The notes under the pieces are model-generated. The model ran no database searches. It saw only the letters and a program-made list of their open reading frames with translations, and had not been told where the DNA came from. This document shows, one piece after another, positions 32,815-41,122 of a stretch of 64,000 nucleotides of DNA. The stretch is taken from contig NZ_SNXU01000001.1 in the NCBI RefSeq assembly GCF_004362515.1, forward strand, positions 2,604,001-2,668,000, in the 5' to 3' direction. Made by a program: the position numbers and the translations under genes. How positions within the stretch are numbered: position 1 is the stretch's first letter; every line of letters begins with the position of its first letter. This DNA comes from Actinokineospora alba. Lineage in GTDB: Bacteria; Actinomycetota; Actinomycetes; Mycobacteriales; Pseudonocardiaceae.

Positions 32815-33441
32815 CTAGATCTTGGCCGCGACCAGCAGTCCGTCGCCCGTGGGCAGCAGCAGTGGGACCAGCCGGTCGTCCTCGCGCACCAGCTTGGCGA
32901 CGTCGCGCAGCGCGGTGCTCTCGACGTCGCGGCGGGCCGGGTCGGCCGCGGCGTTGACGTCGTCGAACGCCAGCACGCCGCCGGGGCGCAGCAGGCGCAC
33001 ACCCTGGGCGTAGTAGGTCAGGTAGTCGGCCTTGGCGGCGTCGGCGAACATCAGGTCGTAGCCGCTGTCGGTCAGCCGGGGCAGCACGTCGACCCCGCGG
33101 CCCATGATCAGCCGGGCGCGGCCGGGCGCCACGCCCGCGTCGGAGAATGCGCGCTTGGCGACCGCCTGGTGTTCCGGGTCGACATCGATCGACGTCAGGA
33201 CGCCGTCGGGGGCCATCCCGCGCAGCAGGGACAGGCCGCTCACGCCGGTGCCGGTGCCGATCTCCACGACGGCCTTGGCCTGCAGGACCGCGGCGAGGAA
33301 CCGCAGCGCGGCGCAGGTGGCCGGGCTCGCGGGCGGGCAGCCCATGGCCACGGCGCGGGCCCGTGCGGCGGCCAGCACCTCGTCATCGGCGAGGTAGGCC
33401 TCGACGTAGTCGCTCAGCTCAGCCGCGGTTTCCGGTCCCAC
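32815..33441 (-). CDS. Class I SAM-dependent O-methyltransferase (Rv1220c-like)
   Basis: A 208-aa methyltransferase of the COMT-like O-methyltransferase family. It has the SAM-binding VVEIGTGTGVSGLSLL, TSIDVDPEH (acidic loop) and the YDLMFADAAKADYLTYY metal/substrate region, followed by LLRPGGVLAFDDV. Start GTG 33441 is chosen because TAGTCT lies 8 nt before it; an in-frame frame extends to 33498. The gene sits between glgC (convergent) and sigE (divergent) as in Rv1220c. Acceptor unknown. Confidence 0.88.
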   Translation of the reverse strand: MGPETAAELSDYVEAYLADDEVLAAARARAVAMGCPPASPATCAALRFLAAVLQAKAVVEIGTGTGVSGLSLLRGMAPDGVLTSIDVDPEHQAVAKRAFSDAGVAPGRARLIMGRGVDVLPRLTDSGYDLMFADAAKADYLTYYAQGVRLLRPGGVLAFDDVNAAADPARRDVESTALRDVAKLVREDDRLVPLLLPTGDGLLVAAKI

Positions 33442-33449
33442 AGGGACGC

Positions 33450-33455
33450 AGACTA
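33450..33455 (-). promoter_or_regulatory. -10 element of the O-methyltransferase, leaderless transcript predicted
   Basis: On the minus strand TAGTCT lies 8 nt before GTG 33441. Confidence 0.45.
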
Positions 33456-33604
33456 GCGAGGGAAGTCCCAAAATCGGGTGAACCTTGCCGTGGAGCACGT
33501 CACCGGTTTTCTCAGGCAGGTCTCAGCCGACTCTCACGGTCGCCACATGGGCGTGCTGAATGCTCATCGCCAAGACGGGGAATCTGTCGTGGAGGGGGAA
33601 CAAG

Positions 33605-34258
33605 ATGGGCGACACGCACGTTGGAACCGGCAGTGGGCAACACAGCCTTCAGGAGGTGCGTATCCCCACGATGCAGACGCAGCCGATGAGCGAGACGGTC
33701 CTGGACAACAAGCCGGTCGGCTTGGACGCCCCGGCCTGGACGCCGCCGTCCTGGGACGAGGTCGTGCGCGAACACGGCGACCGCGTCTACCGCCTCGCGT
33801 ACCGCCTCTCCGGCAACGCGCACGACGCCGAGGACCTGACCCAGGAGACGTTCATCCGGGTCTTCCGGTCGCTGGCGTCCTACAAGCCCGGCACGTTCGA
33901 GGGCTGGCTGCACCGCATCACCACGAACCTGTTCCTCGACATGGCCCGGCGCCGCTCCCGGCTGCGCATGGAAGGCCTGCCCGAGGACACCGACCGGCTC
34001 GTCGGCGACGACCCAAGCCCCGAGCAGGTCTACTCCGACACCCACCTTGACCCGGACCTGCAGGCCGCGCTCGACGAGCTGCCGCCCGAGTTCCGCGCCG
34101 CGGTGGTTTTGTGTGACGTGGAAGGTCTTTCCTACGAGGAGATCGGTGCCACCCTCGGGGTGAAGCTCGGTACTGTGCGGAGCAGGATCCACCGGGGCCG
34201 CCAGGCCCTCCGCGCGTCGCTCGAGCGTCGCCGCGAGCTCGCACGGGAAGGCCTGTGA
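33605..34258 (+). CDS. sigE: ECF sigma factor SigE
   Basis: A 217-aa extracytoplasmic-function sigma factor that directs RNA polymerase to envelope-stress genes. Region 2 reads VYRLAYRLSGNAHDAEDLTQ and region 4 EGLSYEEIGATLGVKLGTVR SRIHRG, both near-identical to mycobacterial SigE as I recall it. ATG 33605 is selected because GGAGGGG lies 7 nt upstream; ATG 33560 and later ATGs (33671, 33686) are in frame. Alternative starts are functionally used in mycobacterial sigE, so more than one may be real here. Its anti-sigma gene follows 28 bp downstream. Confidence 0.93.
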   Translation: MGDTHVGTGSGQHSLQEVRIPTMQTQPMSETVLDNKPVGLDAPAWTPPSWDEVVREHGDRVYRLAYRLSGNAHDAEDLTQETFIRVFRSLASYKPGTFEGWLHRITTNLFLDMARRRSRLRMEGLPEDTDRLVGDDPSPEQVYSDTHLDPDLQAALDELPPEFRAAVVLCDVEGLSYEEIGATLGVKLGTVRSRIHRGRQALRASLERRRELAREGL

Positions 34259-34286
34259 TGACCCTCTCGACCACGGAGTCGAACCG

Positions 34287-34868
34287 ATGAGCCTTGAGCG
34301 TGGCTGGGGGCTGCCCGAACAGCACCTGCTGCCCGACGCCGTCGTCGCTTTCGTCGACGGCGAGCTGTCGCGCACCGCGGTCGACCGGGTCACCTCGCAC
34401 CTGGCCAAGTGCCCGTGGTGCGCCGCCGACATCAACGCCCAGCGCCAGGCCCGGGCCGCGGTCCGCGCCGCCGACACCCCGGCCATGCCCGCGGGTCTGC
34501 TCGCGTCGCTGCGGGCGATCCCGCAGGAAGTCGACCTGCCCGCCACCCCGGATGGCCTTGCGGTCACCGAGGACGGCCAGCTCGTCGCCGTCCAGCGCAC
34601 CGACAGGGCCGCCTTCGGCAGCAGCGTGCCGCTGGGGTCGTCCCCAAAACTCGGCGAGAGCCGCAATGTCCTGGGCCGCCGCCCGGGAAGACGCGCCGCA
34701 CAGGGCGCGGGCGTCGTGGTGTCCGGCCTGGTTCTCGGCGCCTTGGCGTTCGTCAACACCGGTGGCCCCGAGGGTCCGAGTGACCCGAACTTCGGCTCCG
34801 ATGCCGAACCCGCGGGCTTCGTCGGCGGCCAGCTGAACGCCCACTTCGGCACAGTCCCAGCGCGCTAG
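34287..34868 (+). CDS. rseA: Anti-sigma factor RseA (zinc-binding)
   Basis: A 193-aa ZAS-type anti-sigma factor that would hold SigE inactive. The zinc motif is His38-x3-Cys42-x2-Cys45 (HLAKCPWC), preceded by LLPDAVVAFVDGELSRTAVD. A hydrophobic stretch near residues 139-155 (GAGVVVSGLVLGALAFV) could be a membrane anchor, and the tail beyond it is short and Gly/Pro-rich. Co-transcription with sigE and htrA (40 bp downstream) fits the mycobacterial sigE-rseA-htrA module, in which stress relieves the anti-sigma factor. Confidence 0.92.
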   Translation: MSLERGWGLPEQHLLPDAVVAFVDGELSRTAVDRVTSHLAKCPWCAADINAQRQARAAVRAADTPAMPAGLLASLRAIPQEVDLPATPDGLAVTEDGQLVAVQRTDRAAFGSSVPLGSSPKLGESRNVLGRRPGRRAAQGAGVVVSGLVLGALAFVNTGGPEGPSDPNFGSDAEPAGFVGGQLNAHFGTVPAR

Positions 34869-34907
34869 TACGCCCACTTAACCGTCCGCCGGGCATGCTG
34901 AGCAGCG

Positions 34908-36665
34908 ATGAGCGAGCACAACTCGGAGCCGACCCAGGCCGCGAACACCCCCGCACCGCCTCAGCCCACCGCGGCTGACCGCGGCCCGGGGGCCACCCCG
35001 GACCCGGAAGCCACCCAGGTGGTCGACGGGGCGACCCCGGTGCCGCAGCCCGGTCAGCAGACCGTGCCGGTCGGCTCGGTGCTCCCGGGCGGTGAACAGC
35101 CGGTCGACGCCACCGTCACCCAGCCCGTTCTCAACCGAGACGCGCGCCTGGATCCGCCCGCCACCCCGGAGCCGCCCGCCATCGACTACCAGCAGCGTGT
35201 CGGGCCCCGGCCGCTCGACCGGCCGGCGGTCGACCCGTCCAGCGCCGCCGTCTTCGGCAGGCCCGCGGGCGTCGACGGCGCGTTCTCGCCCACCGCCCCC
35301 GCGCCGACACCGGTCGGCACTTTCACCTCCGCCCCACCGCCCCCCGAGTCGCTCAGCAGCGCCTTCGGCAGGCCCCCCGGCGACTCCGACGTCGTCCTCC
35401 AACGCCCTCCAGGGTCGCCCGCCGCGTCCGCCCAGGACGACCCGATGTGGACCGAGGACGGTTTCGACCCGTGGCGTGACCCGGCCGCGGGCGCCGTCAT
35501 CGGCCCGCCCGCCCTCGATCGCGAACCCGACGACTCGGCGGGCACCGCCAAGCGCCCGCCGGGCGGTCAGCTCAGTCTCACCGAGGTGCTCTTCGGCAGG
35601 CGCGTCAAGCCGGTGGCCCTCGGGATCCTCGGTCTGGTCGCGCTGCTGATCGGCGCGGTCGGCGGTCTCGTCGGCTGGGTCGTCGCCCGCGGTGGCGACG
35701 CCCTGACCAGCGACGTCACCCTCGCCCAGGCCGAGGCGGGCAAGGAGCGCCCCGCGGGCTCGGTGTCCGACATCGCCGCGCGAGTGCGGCCCGCCGTGGT
35801 GTCCATCGAGGTCCGGATGGAACAGGGCGGCGGCACCGGCTCCGGTGTCCTCATCGACGGTGCCGGCTACATCGTCACCAACTGGCACGTGGTCACCCTC
35901 GAAGGCCGCGCCGACGACAAAGCCAAGATCACCACCGTCTTCACCGACGGCACCCGGGCCGAGGCCAAGCTCGTCGGCACCGACCCGAAGACCGACCTCG
36001 CGGTCATCAAGGTCGCCGTGACTAACCCGACCGTCCTGCAGTTCGGCAACTCCGACGACCTCAAGGTCGGCGACGCCGTCATCGCCGTCGGCTCCCCGCT
36101 CGGCCTGACCGACACCGTCACCGAGGGCATCGTCAGCGCCCTGCACCGCCCGGTCGTCGCGGGCGGCGACAACGGGCAGGCCCCGATCACCTACGACGCC
36201 ATCCAGACCGACGCCTCGATCAACCAGGGCAACTCGGGCGGCCCGCTGGTCGACTCCACCGGCGCCCTGGTCGGCATCAACTCGGCGATCCGCAGCAGCG
36301 GCTCGGGCAACACCGGCAGCGTGGGCCTCGGTTTCGCCATCCCGTCCAACGACGCCAAGCGGATCGCCGAGATGATCATCCGTGACGGCAAGGTCAAGCA
36401 CGCCGACCTCGGTGCGAACGTGCGGTCGGTGTCGGCGGAGACCGCGGAGGGCGCCCAGGTCGTCAACGTCACCGAAGGCGGGGCCGCCTCCCGGGCGGGC
36501 ATCGCCGAGGGCGACGTCATCCGCAAGCTCGGCGACCGGCAGGTCCGCAACGCCGCCGAGCTGACCGTGGCGGTCCGCAGCCACCAGCCAGGGCAGACCG
36601 TTCCGGTCGTGTTGGCCAGACAAGGCCAAGAGCTGACCATTCAGGTAACCCTGCAGTCAGATTGA
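34908..36665 (+). CDS. htrA: Membrane-anchored serine protease HtrA (DegP-like, S1C)
   Basis: A 585-aa protein with a long Pro-rich, low-complexity cytoplasmic part (residues 1-225), one membrane helix (235-260), an extracellular trypsin-like domain with His327 (NWHVVT), Asp363 (KTDLAVIKV) and Ser443 (GNSGGP), and one C-terminal PDZ domain (about 490-580, GAQVVNVTEGGAASRAGIAE). It degrades or refolds misfolded envelope proteins. It is encoded after rseA in the sigE operon and followed by tatB 44 bp on. The ATG lies 10 codons before the Pro-rich tract. The N-terminal extension is unusually long for the family. Confidence 0.94.
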   Translation: MSEHNSEPTQAANTPAPPQPTAADRGPGATPDPEATQVVDGATPVPQPGQQTVPVGSVLPGGEQPVDATVTQPVLNRDARLDPPATPEPPAIDYQQRVGPRPLDRPAVDPSSAAVFGRPAGVDGAFSPTAPAPTPVGTFTSAPPPPESLSSAFGRPPGDSDVVLQRPPGSPAASAQDDPMWTEDGFDPWRDPAAGAVIGPPALDREPDDSAGTAKRPPGGQLSLTEVLFGRRVKPVALGILGLVALLIGAVGGLVGWVVARGGDALTSDVTLAQAEAGKERPAGSVSDIAARVRPAVVSIEVRMEQGGGTGSGVLIDGAGYIVTNWHVVTLEGRADDKAKITTVFTDGTRAEAKLVGTDPKTDLAVIKVAVTNPTVLQFGNSDDLKVGDAVIAVGSPLGLTDTVTEGIVSALHRPVVAGGDNGQAPITYDAIQTDASINQGNSGGPLVDSTGALVGINSAIRSSGSGNTGSVGLGFAIPSNDAKRIAEMIIRDGKVKHADLGANVRSVSAETAEGAQVVNVTEGGAASRAGIAEGDVIRKLGDRQVRNAAELTVAVRSHQPGQTVPVVLARQGQELTIQVTLQSD

Positions 36666-36709
36666 CGGGATAACCTGGGCGGGGACGGTCGGCTAATTCG
36701 GAGGTAAGG

Positions 36710-37093
36710 GTGTTCGAGAGCATCGGTTGGGCCGAGATCCTGGTGCTCGGCGTGGCCGGCCTGTTCATCCTGGGGCCGGAACGGCTCCCGGACGCCGCCG
36801 CCTGGGTGGGCCGCACGGTCCGCAAGGTCCGCGAGTACGCCACCGGCGCCCGCGACCAGCTCAAGTCCGAGCTCGGCCCCGAGTACGACGAGCTCCGCAA
36901 ACCGCTGCAGGACCTTCAGCAGCTGCGCAACCTCGACCCGAAGCAGCTGGTCGCGAACCACCTCTTCGGCGACAACGACAACGGCGTGAAGCCCAACGGC
37001 CACGCCCCGCAGCCCGCGATCCCGGAAAGGCCCGCGGAGCCGCCGAAGGCGACCCCGCCGCAGCAGTCCCCGTTCGACCCCGACGCCACCTGA
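36710..37093 (+). CDS. tatB: Sec-independent protein translocase subunit TatB
   Basis: A 127-aa TatB: an N-terminal membrane helix (FESIGWAEILVLGVAGLFIL) with the Glu8 and Gly/Pro hinge (GPERLP) typical of TatB, then an amphipathic helix (AAWVGRTVRKVREYATGA) and a Pro-rich tail. It recognises twin-arginine precursors such as the Tat-exported protein at 18764-19648. GTG 36710 follows GGAGGTAAGG. It lies next to htrA as in Rv1223-Rv1224. The 28-bp hairpin after it closes the operon. Confidence 0.93.
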   Translation: MFESIGWAEILVLGVAGLFILGPERLPDAAAWVGRTVRKVREYATGARDQLKSELGPEYDELRKPLQDLQQLRNLDPKQLVANHLFGDNDNGVKPNGHAPQPAIPERPAEPPKATPPQQSPFDPDAT

Positions 37094-37096
37094 CCT

Positions 37097-37124
37097 GGGA
37101 ACGGCACCCGAGAGCGCCGTTCCC
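37097..37124. terminator. Hairpin between tatB and the ABC-2 permease gene
   Basis: GGGAACGGC (37097-37105) pairs with GCCGTTCCC (37116-37124) across a 10-nt loop, between the convergent tatB and permease genes. Confidence 0.8.
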
Positions 37125-37132
37125 GATCCGCG

Positions 37133-37900
37133 TCAGGCGTCCCGTCGAGCCAACAGCCAGGCCCCCACCGCGAGCGGAACCAGCGCGTACCCGGCCGCCA
37201 GGAGCAGGGCGGCGCCTTGGGACAACAGCGCGTCCGGCGCGGTCCCGGCCAGCTGCGGCGGCAGGTGCAGCAGCGACACCGCGTAGACCCGCATGTCCCA
37301 CGGTGCGGGCAGCAGCGTCGAGATGATCGGCACCACGAAGATCAGCACGGTGACCGACACGACCGCCCCCGCGGTCGACCGCAGCGCCGTGCCCAGGCCG
37401 AGCGCCAGCAGCGCGACCACCGTCACGGCGACAGCGCCCGCGATCGGTGTCGTCAGGCCCGCTTCGACCGACTCCCACGGCCGGATGGGCGCGGGGCGGT
37501 CGCCCACCGCTATCCAGCTCAGCGCGTACATCGCGAACGAGGCCACCAAACCGGTCACCAGCGCCGCCGCGCCGACGACCAACGACTTCGCCCCGAAGAG
37601 CACGGACCGGCGGGGGACACCGACCATGGTCGGCCGGATCGAGCCGGTGCCGTACTCGCCGGTGATCACCAGCGCCGCCACCGCGGCCACCGTGAGCTCG
37701 ACCAGCGGCAGCAGCACCACCGACATGTCCGCGCTGGCGAACAGGGCCTGTCGCTCGGGCGTCGACCGGTCGAACTCGGCGGTGATCAACGCGGCGAGCA
37801 GGCCGCCGACGGCCACCGTCAACACCGCCACCACGGGCACCGCCCACGAAGACCGCAGCGAGCGGATCTTCAGCCACTCGGAAAGCATCGTGTTCTTCAT
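37133..37900 (-). CDS. ABC-2 type transporter permease
   Basis: A 255-aa integral membrane subunit with about six helices (roughly 20-42, 60-82, 104-128, 145-170, 178-200 and 220-248), Ala/Val/Leu-rich and without recognisable catalytic residues. It partners the ATPase gene just upstream (ATGA overlap, 37897-37900). The pair resembles bacitracin/lantibiotic-type or other small-molecule exporters with a self-regulating two-component system next door. Substrate unknown. Confidence 0.85.
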   Translation of the reverse strand: MKNTMLSEWLKIRSLRSSWAVPVVAVLTVAVGGLLAALITAEFDRSTPERQALFASADMSVVLLPLVELTVAAVAALVITGEYGTGSIRPTMVGVPRRSVLFGAKSLVVGAAALVTGLVASFAMYALSWIAVGDRPAPIRPWESVEAGLTTPIAGAVAVTVVALLALGLGTALRSTAGAVVSVTVLIFVVPIISTLLPAPWDMRVYAVSLLHLPPQLAGTAPDALLSQGAALLLAAGYALVPLAVGAWLLARRDA

Positions 37901-38802
37901 CGCAGGGCCTCCGCCCGGTAGGACACGAAGTCGTCGGTGAGTTCCAGGTAGGCGTCCTCCAGGCTGGCGCTGCGCGGTGTCAGGCCGTGGATGGCGCAAG
38001 CCGAACGCAGGGCCAGGTCGCCGATCTCGGCGGGCGTCAGGCCGGTGACGACCAGATCCGCGCCATCGGGCCGGACGTCGCCGCCCGCCGCCCGCAGCAC
38101 CGGAGCCAGGCCGTCCGGGTCCGGGGTCGCGACCAGCACATCGCGGTGGGAGCGGGCGGTCAGGTCGGACATCGACGTCTCCGTGATCAGCCTGCCCCGG
38201 CCGATCACCACCACGTGGTCGGCCGTCAGCGCCATCTCGCTCATCAGGTGGCTCGACACCAGGACGGTCCGGCCCTCGGCGGCCAGATCCCGCATCAGGG
38301 TGCGGATCCAGCGGATGCCCTCCGGGTCCAGCCCGTTGACCGGTTCGTCGAACAGCAGGACGCCCGGGTCGCCGAGCAGCGCGGCGGCGATCCCCAGCCG
38401 CTGCTTCATGCCCAGGGAGAACCCGCCGACCCGCTTGTTCGCCACCCCGCCCAGACCGACCCGTTCGAGCACGGTGCGCGCCCGGTCGGCGCCGATCCCG
38501 TTGCTCAGGCCGAGGCAGCGCAGGTGCGCCAAGGCGGTCCGGCCGCCGTGGACGGCGCCCGCGTCCAGCAGCGCGCCGACCTCGAACATCGGCCGCTGGA
38601 TGCTCGGGTAGCGCTTGCCGTTGACCAGCGCCTCCCCGGACGTCGCCCGGTCGAGGCCGAGCACGGCCCGCATCGTGGTGGACTTGCCGGAGCCGTTGGC
38701 CCCGAGGAACCCGGTGACCTGCCCGGGGTGGACGGTGAAGCTCAGTCCGTCGACGGCCACTGTGCGGCCGAAGTGTTTGGTCAGTTCGCGTATCTCGATC
38801 AC
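37897..38802 (-). CDS. ABC transporter ATP-binding protein (antibiotic/export type)
   Basis: A 301-aa ATPase with Walker A GANGSGKST (34-42), signature FSLGMKQRLG, Walker B VLLFDEPVNGLD and a switch His in SSHLMSEM, all of the CcmA/DrrA-like class seen in exporters. The C-terminal about 90 residues are a typical low-similarity tail. GTG 38802 gives a family-length protein. It is divergent from the histidine kinase gene (132 bp apart) and overlaps its permease by 4 nt, making an exporter-plus-regulator locus. Confidence 0.88.
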   Translation of the reverse strand: MIEIRELTKHFGRTVAVDGLSFTVHPGQVTGFLGANGSGKSTTMRAVLGLDRATSGEALVNGKRYPSIQRPMFEVGALLDAGAVHGGRTALAHLRCLGLSNGIGADRARTVLERVGLGGVANKRVGGFSLGMKQRLGIAAALLGDPGVLLFDEPVNGLDPEGIRWIRTLMRDLAAEGRTVLVSSHLMSEMALTADHVVVIGRGRLITETSMSDLTARSHRDVLVATPDPDGLAPVLRAAGGDVRPDGADLVVTGLTPAEIGDLALRSACAIHGLTPRSASLEDAYLELTDDFVSYRAEALR

Positions 38803-38921
38803 GGTGCCAACGGTCCCCGGATCAGGCTCTGGCCGGATCGGCCCTGGGACGGCACTTGGCCGGGCCGGGTCCGACCCAGGTATGACACCGCTGGTCCGAC
38901 GCGGCGGGCGGGTTCGGGCGT

Positions 38922-38927
38922 TAGGTT
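38922..38927 (+). promoter_or_regulatory. -10 element of the sensor kinase gene, leaderless transcript predicted
   Basis: TAGGTT lies 7 nt before GTG 38935. Confidence 0.5.
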
Positions 38928-38934
38928 TCCTGGC

Positions 38935-40056
38935 GTGGACGACGTGCGAGCAGTGCTGGCGGGCAGATTCAGCCGCCGAACCCTGGTGATCATGGATGTG
39001 GTGTTCGGCGTGCTCGTGGCCTCGGTGGTGTGGGCGAACCTGGCCGCGGGCGCCTGGGCGCCGCAGCCGGGGCTCCCGATGTGGTTCGCCTGGGCGGTTT
39101 CGGTCGCGCTCGGGGTTCCCCTGACGGTGCGCAGGGTGTGGCCGCTCCCGGCGTTCGCCGTGGCGATCGGCCTCTGGGTGGCCACCGGTGCGCTCGGCAT
39201 CGGGTGGGCGGGCGTCCTCATCGTCGCGTTCGTGCTCCACGCCGTCGCCGCGGAGTTGGCGATGACACCGTCGGTGATCGCACTGGTGGTGGCTTTGGTG
39301 TCGGCCGTGGGTCCGAGCCTCGACGTGCTGTCGATCGCGATCACGTGGACGGTGTTGGTTCTCACCTGGGTGGTCGGCCGGGCCAACCGCGAGCGGCGGA
39401 TCATGGCAGCGCGCGAGGCCGATCAGCGCGCGCGGGCCGCGGTGGGGGAGGAGCGGCTGCGCATCGCCCGCGAACTGCACGACATCGTGGCGCACGGGAT
39501 GAGCGTGATCGCGGTCAAGGCCTCGGTCGCCAACCACGTCGCCGAGTCCAACCCCGCGGAGGCGCGGGTCGCGCTGGTCGACATCGAGGCCACCAGCCGG
39601 GAGGCACTCGCCGACCTGCGCCGGATGCTGGGCGTACTGCGGTCCACAAAGGACGGTGTGCCGGTCGACCCGGCGCCCGCGCCCGCGGGTCTGGCCGACT
39701 TGGCGGACCGGGCGGGGATGGCGGGGGTCAAGGTGGACCTCGAAGTCCGTGGGGTGGACGATTTGCCGGACGGGGTGGGGCTTTCGGTGTACCGGATCGT
39801 GCAGGAGGCGCTGACCAACGTGGTCCGCCACGCGGCGCCCGCGCGCTGTCAGGTCACTGTGGACGGTACGGAGGGGGTGGTCACCATCGACGTGACCGAC
39901 GACGGCCCGGGCGGGTCGGTAGCGGGTTCCGGACACGGGCTCATCGGCATGCGGGAGCGGGTTTCCCTCTATGGTGGGGAATTCTCGGCCGGCCCAAGGC
40001 CCGAGGGTGGCTTCGCGGTCCACGCCCGCCTCCCCTACGCGGAGGCCTCGTCGTGA
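38935..40056 (+). CDS. Sensor histidine kinase (HisKA_3 / NarL-type partner)
   Basis: A 373-aa kinase. About five to six membrane helices occupy residues 15-150. A DHp helix with the phospho-accepting His182 (ARELHDIVAHGMSVIAVKA) follows, and a C-terminal HATPase_c domain has the N-box EALTNVVRHA, G1 DDGPGG and G2 GHGLIGMRERV. The extracellular sensing part is short, so it may sense the membrane or its own transporter. GTG 38935 has a -10 hexamer upstream. It overlaps the response regulator by GTGA and is divergent from the ABC exporter it probably controls. Confidence 0.92.
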   Translation: MDDVRAVLAGRFSRRTLVIMDVVFGVLVASVVWANLAAGAWAPQPGLPMWFAWAVSVALGVPLTVRRVWPLPAFAVAIGLWVATGALGIGWAGVLIVAFVLHAVAAELAMTPSVIALVVALVSAVGPSLDVLSIAITWTVLVLTWVVGRANRERRIMAAREADQRARAAVGEERLRIARELHDIVAHGMSVIAVKASVANHVAESNPAEARVALVDIEATSREALADLRRMLGVLRSTKDGVPVDPAPAPAGLADLADRAGMAGVKVDLEVRGVDDLPDGVGLSVYRIVQEALTNVVRHAAPARCQVTVDGTEGVVTIDVTDDGPGGSVAGSGHGLIGMRERVSLYGGEFSAGPRPEGGFAVHARLPYAEASS

Positions 40057-40700
40057 TTCGGGTGGTGGTCGCCGACGACCAAGCACTGCTTCGCGGCAGT
40101 TTCCGCGTGCTGATCGAGTCCGACCCCGGCTTGACTGTGGTGGGCGAAGCGGGCACGGGCGCCGAAGCAGTCGAGGTCGTCCGACGCTCGAACCCCGACG
40201 TGGTCCTGATGGACATCCGAATGCCCGGCGTCGACGGCATCGAGGCGACCCGACGACTGGCGGATTCCCCTTGCCGCGTCCTGATTCTGACCACTTTCGA
40301 CCTGGACGAGTACGTCTACGCGGGACTGCGGGCGGGAGCGAGTGGCTTCCTGCTGAAGGACACCCCGCCCGCCGACCTGCTGTCCGCCATTCACCGGGTG
40401 GCCGAGGGCGACGCCCTCTTGTCGCCTTCGGTGACCCGCAGACTGATCACCGAGTTCGCCCGCCTACCAGAGCCTTCCGCGCCGCCGCGTGAGCTTGTGG
40501 GGGTGACTGAGCGCGAACGGGAAGTGTTGACGCTGATCGCTCGGGGCAGCTCGAACACCGAGATCGCCGAACGGCTGGTCCTGAGCCAGGCGACGGTGAA
40601 GACCCACATTGGGCGGTTGCTGGCGAAGCTGCATGCGCGGGATCGGGCTCAGCTGGTGATCGCAGCTTACGAATCGGGACTGGTGAAGGCGAACAGCTGA
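40053..40700 (+). CDS. NarL/LuxR-family response regulator
   Basis: A 215-aa two-domain regulator. The receiver domain has Asp8-Asp9, the phosphorylation site Asp54 in VVLMDIRMPGVDG and the Lys in GFLLKDTPP. The C-terminal LuxR helix-turn-helix reads LTEREREVLTLIARG-like (VTEREREVLTLIARGSSNTE) followed by LSQATVKTHIGRLLAKL. It is translationally coupled to the kinase (GTGA) and should bind DNA near the divergent ABC exporter genes. A palindrome of family 1 lies 20 bp after its stop. Confidence 0.93.
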   Translation: MIRVVVADDQALLRGSFRVLIESDPGLTVVGEAGTGAEAVEVVRRSNPDVVLMDIRMPGVDGIEATRRLADSPCRVLILTTFDLDEYVYAGLRAGASGFLLKDTPPADLLSAIHRVAEGDALLSPSVTRRLITEFARLPEPSAPPRELVGVTEREREVLTLIARGSSNTEIAERLVLSQATVKTHIGRLLAKLHARDRAQLVIAAYESGLVKANS

Positions 40701-40720
40701 TCGCGGCCGTGGTTGCTGGT

Positions 40721-40868
40721 GCCTGTTTGGGTGGAGTGGTTTCTTTGGGGCCCCTACGAAGAAAGACCCCTGTCGTGGAAGAGCGGGTGGGGGAGCCTTC
40801 GGCCCACGACCACGGCGAGTTTAGGGGTCTTTCTTCTCCCCCAAAGAAACCACTCCACCCAAACAGGC
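40721..40868. repeat. Long palindromic element, family 1 copy B
   Basis: A 148-bp palindrome with perfect 30-nt arms (40721-40750 and 40839-40868) starting GCCTGTTTGGGTGG, continued inside by AAAGACCCCT / AGGGGTCTTT. Its outer 14 nt match copy A at 10864-11007, but the next part of the arms is different. It lies between the response regulator (+) and mrp (-). Confidence 0.9.
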
Positions 40869-41065
40869 CGTTGGGATCGGCCCGTCACCTTGGGGGCAGG
40901 TGCAACCCAACCGATTGTCGGGTTCGGCACGGCTCGGTCGGGGTGAGTTGACAGCCGCCCCAACGGGCCGTTGGGATCGGCCTGTCACCTTGGGGGCAGG
41001 TGCAACCCAACCGATTATTGGGTTCGGCACGGCTCGGTCGGGGTGAGTTGACAGCCGCCCCCAAC
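40866..41065. repeat. Two 100-bp direct repeats next to the palindrome
   Basis: Two near-identical units (40866-40965 and 40966-41065) begin GGCCGTTGGGATCGGCC and end ACAGCCGCCCC, with only a few substitutions between them (for example GATTGTCGGG / GATTATTGGG). Unit 1 starts inside the end of the palindrome's right arm. No reading frame spans them; the only frames are short and overlap arms. Confidence 0.85.
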
Positions 41066-41122
41066 GGGCCTTGATTCAGCCGGTTCAGGGGCGGTCGTGT
41101 CGTCCTCGTGTGTAAGCCGGGC

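Noticed and set aside
37987..38930. N-terminal extension of the sensor kinase across the ABC ATPase gene
   Set aside because: The extension is antisense to a well-supported ABC ATPase. The kinase start is placed at GTG 38935 behind its -10 hexamer.
40709..41030. Short open frames on both strands in the mrp-response regulator gap
   Set aside because: They are produced by the palindrome and 100-bp direct repeats and lack ribosome sites.
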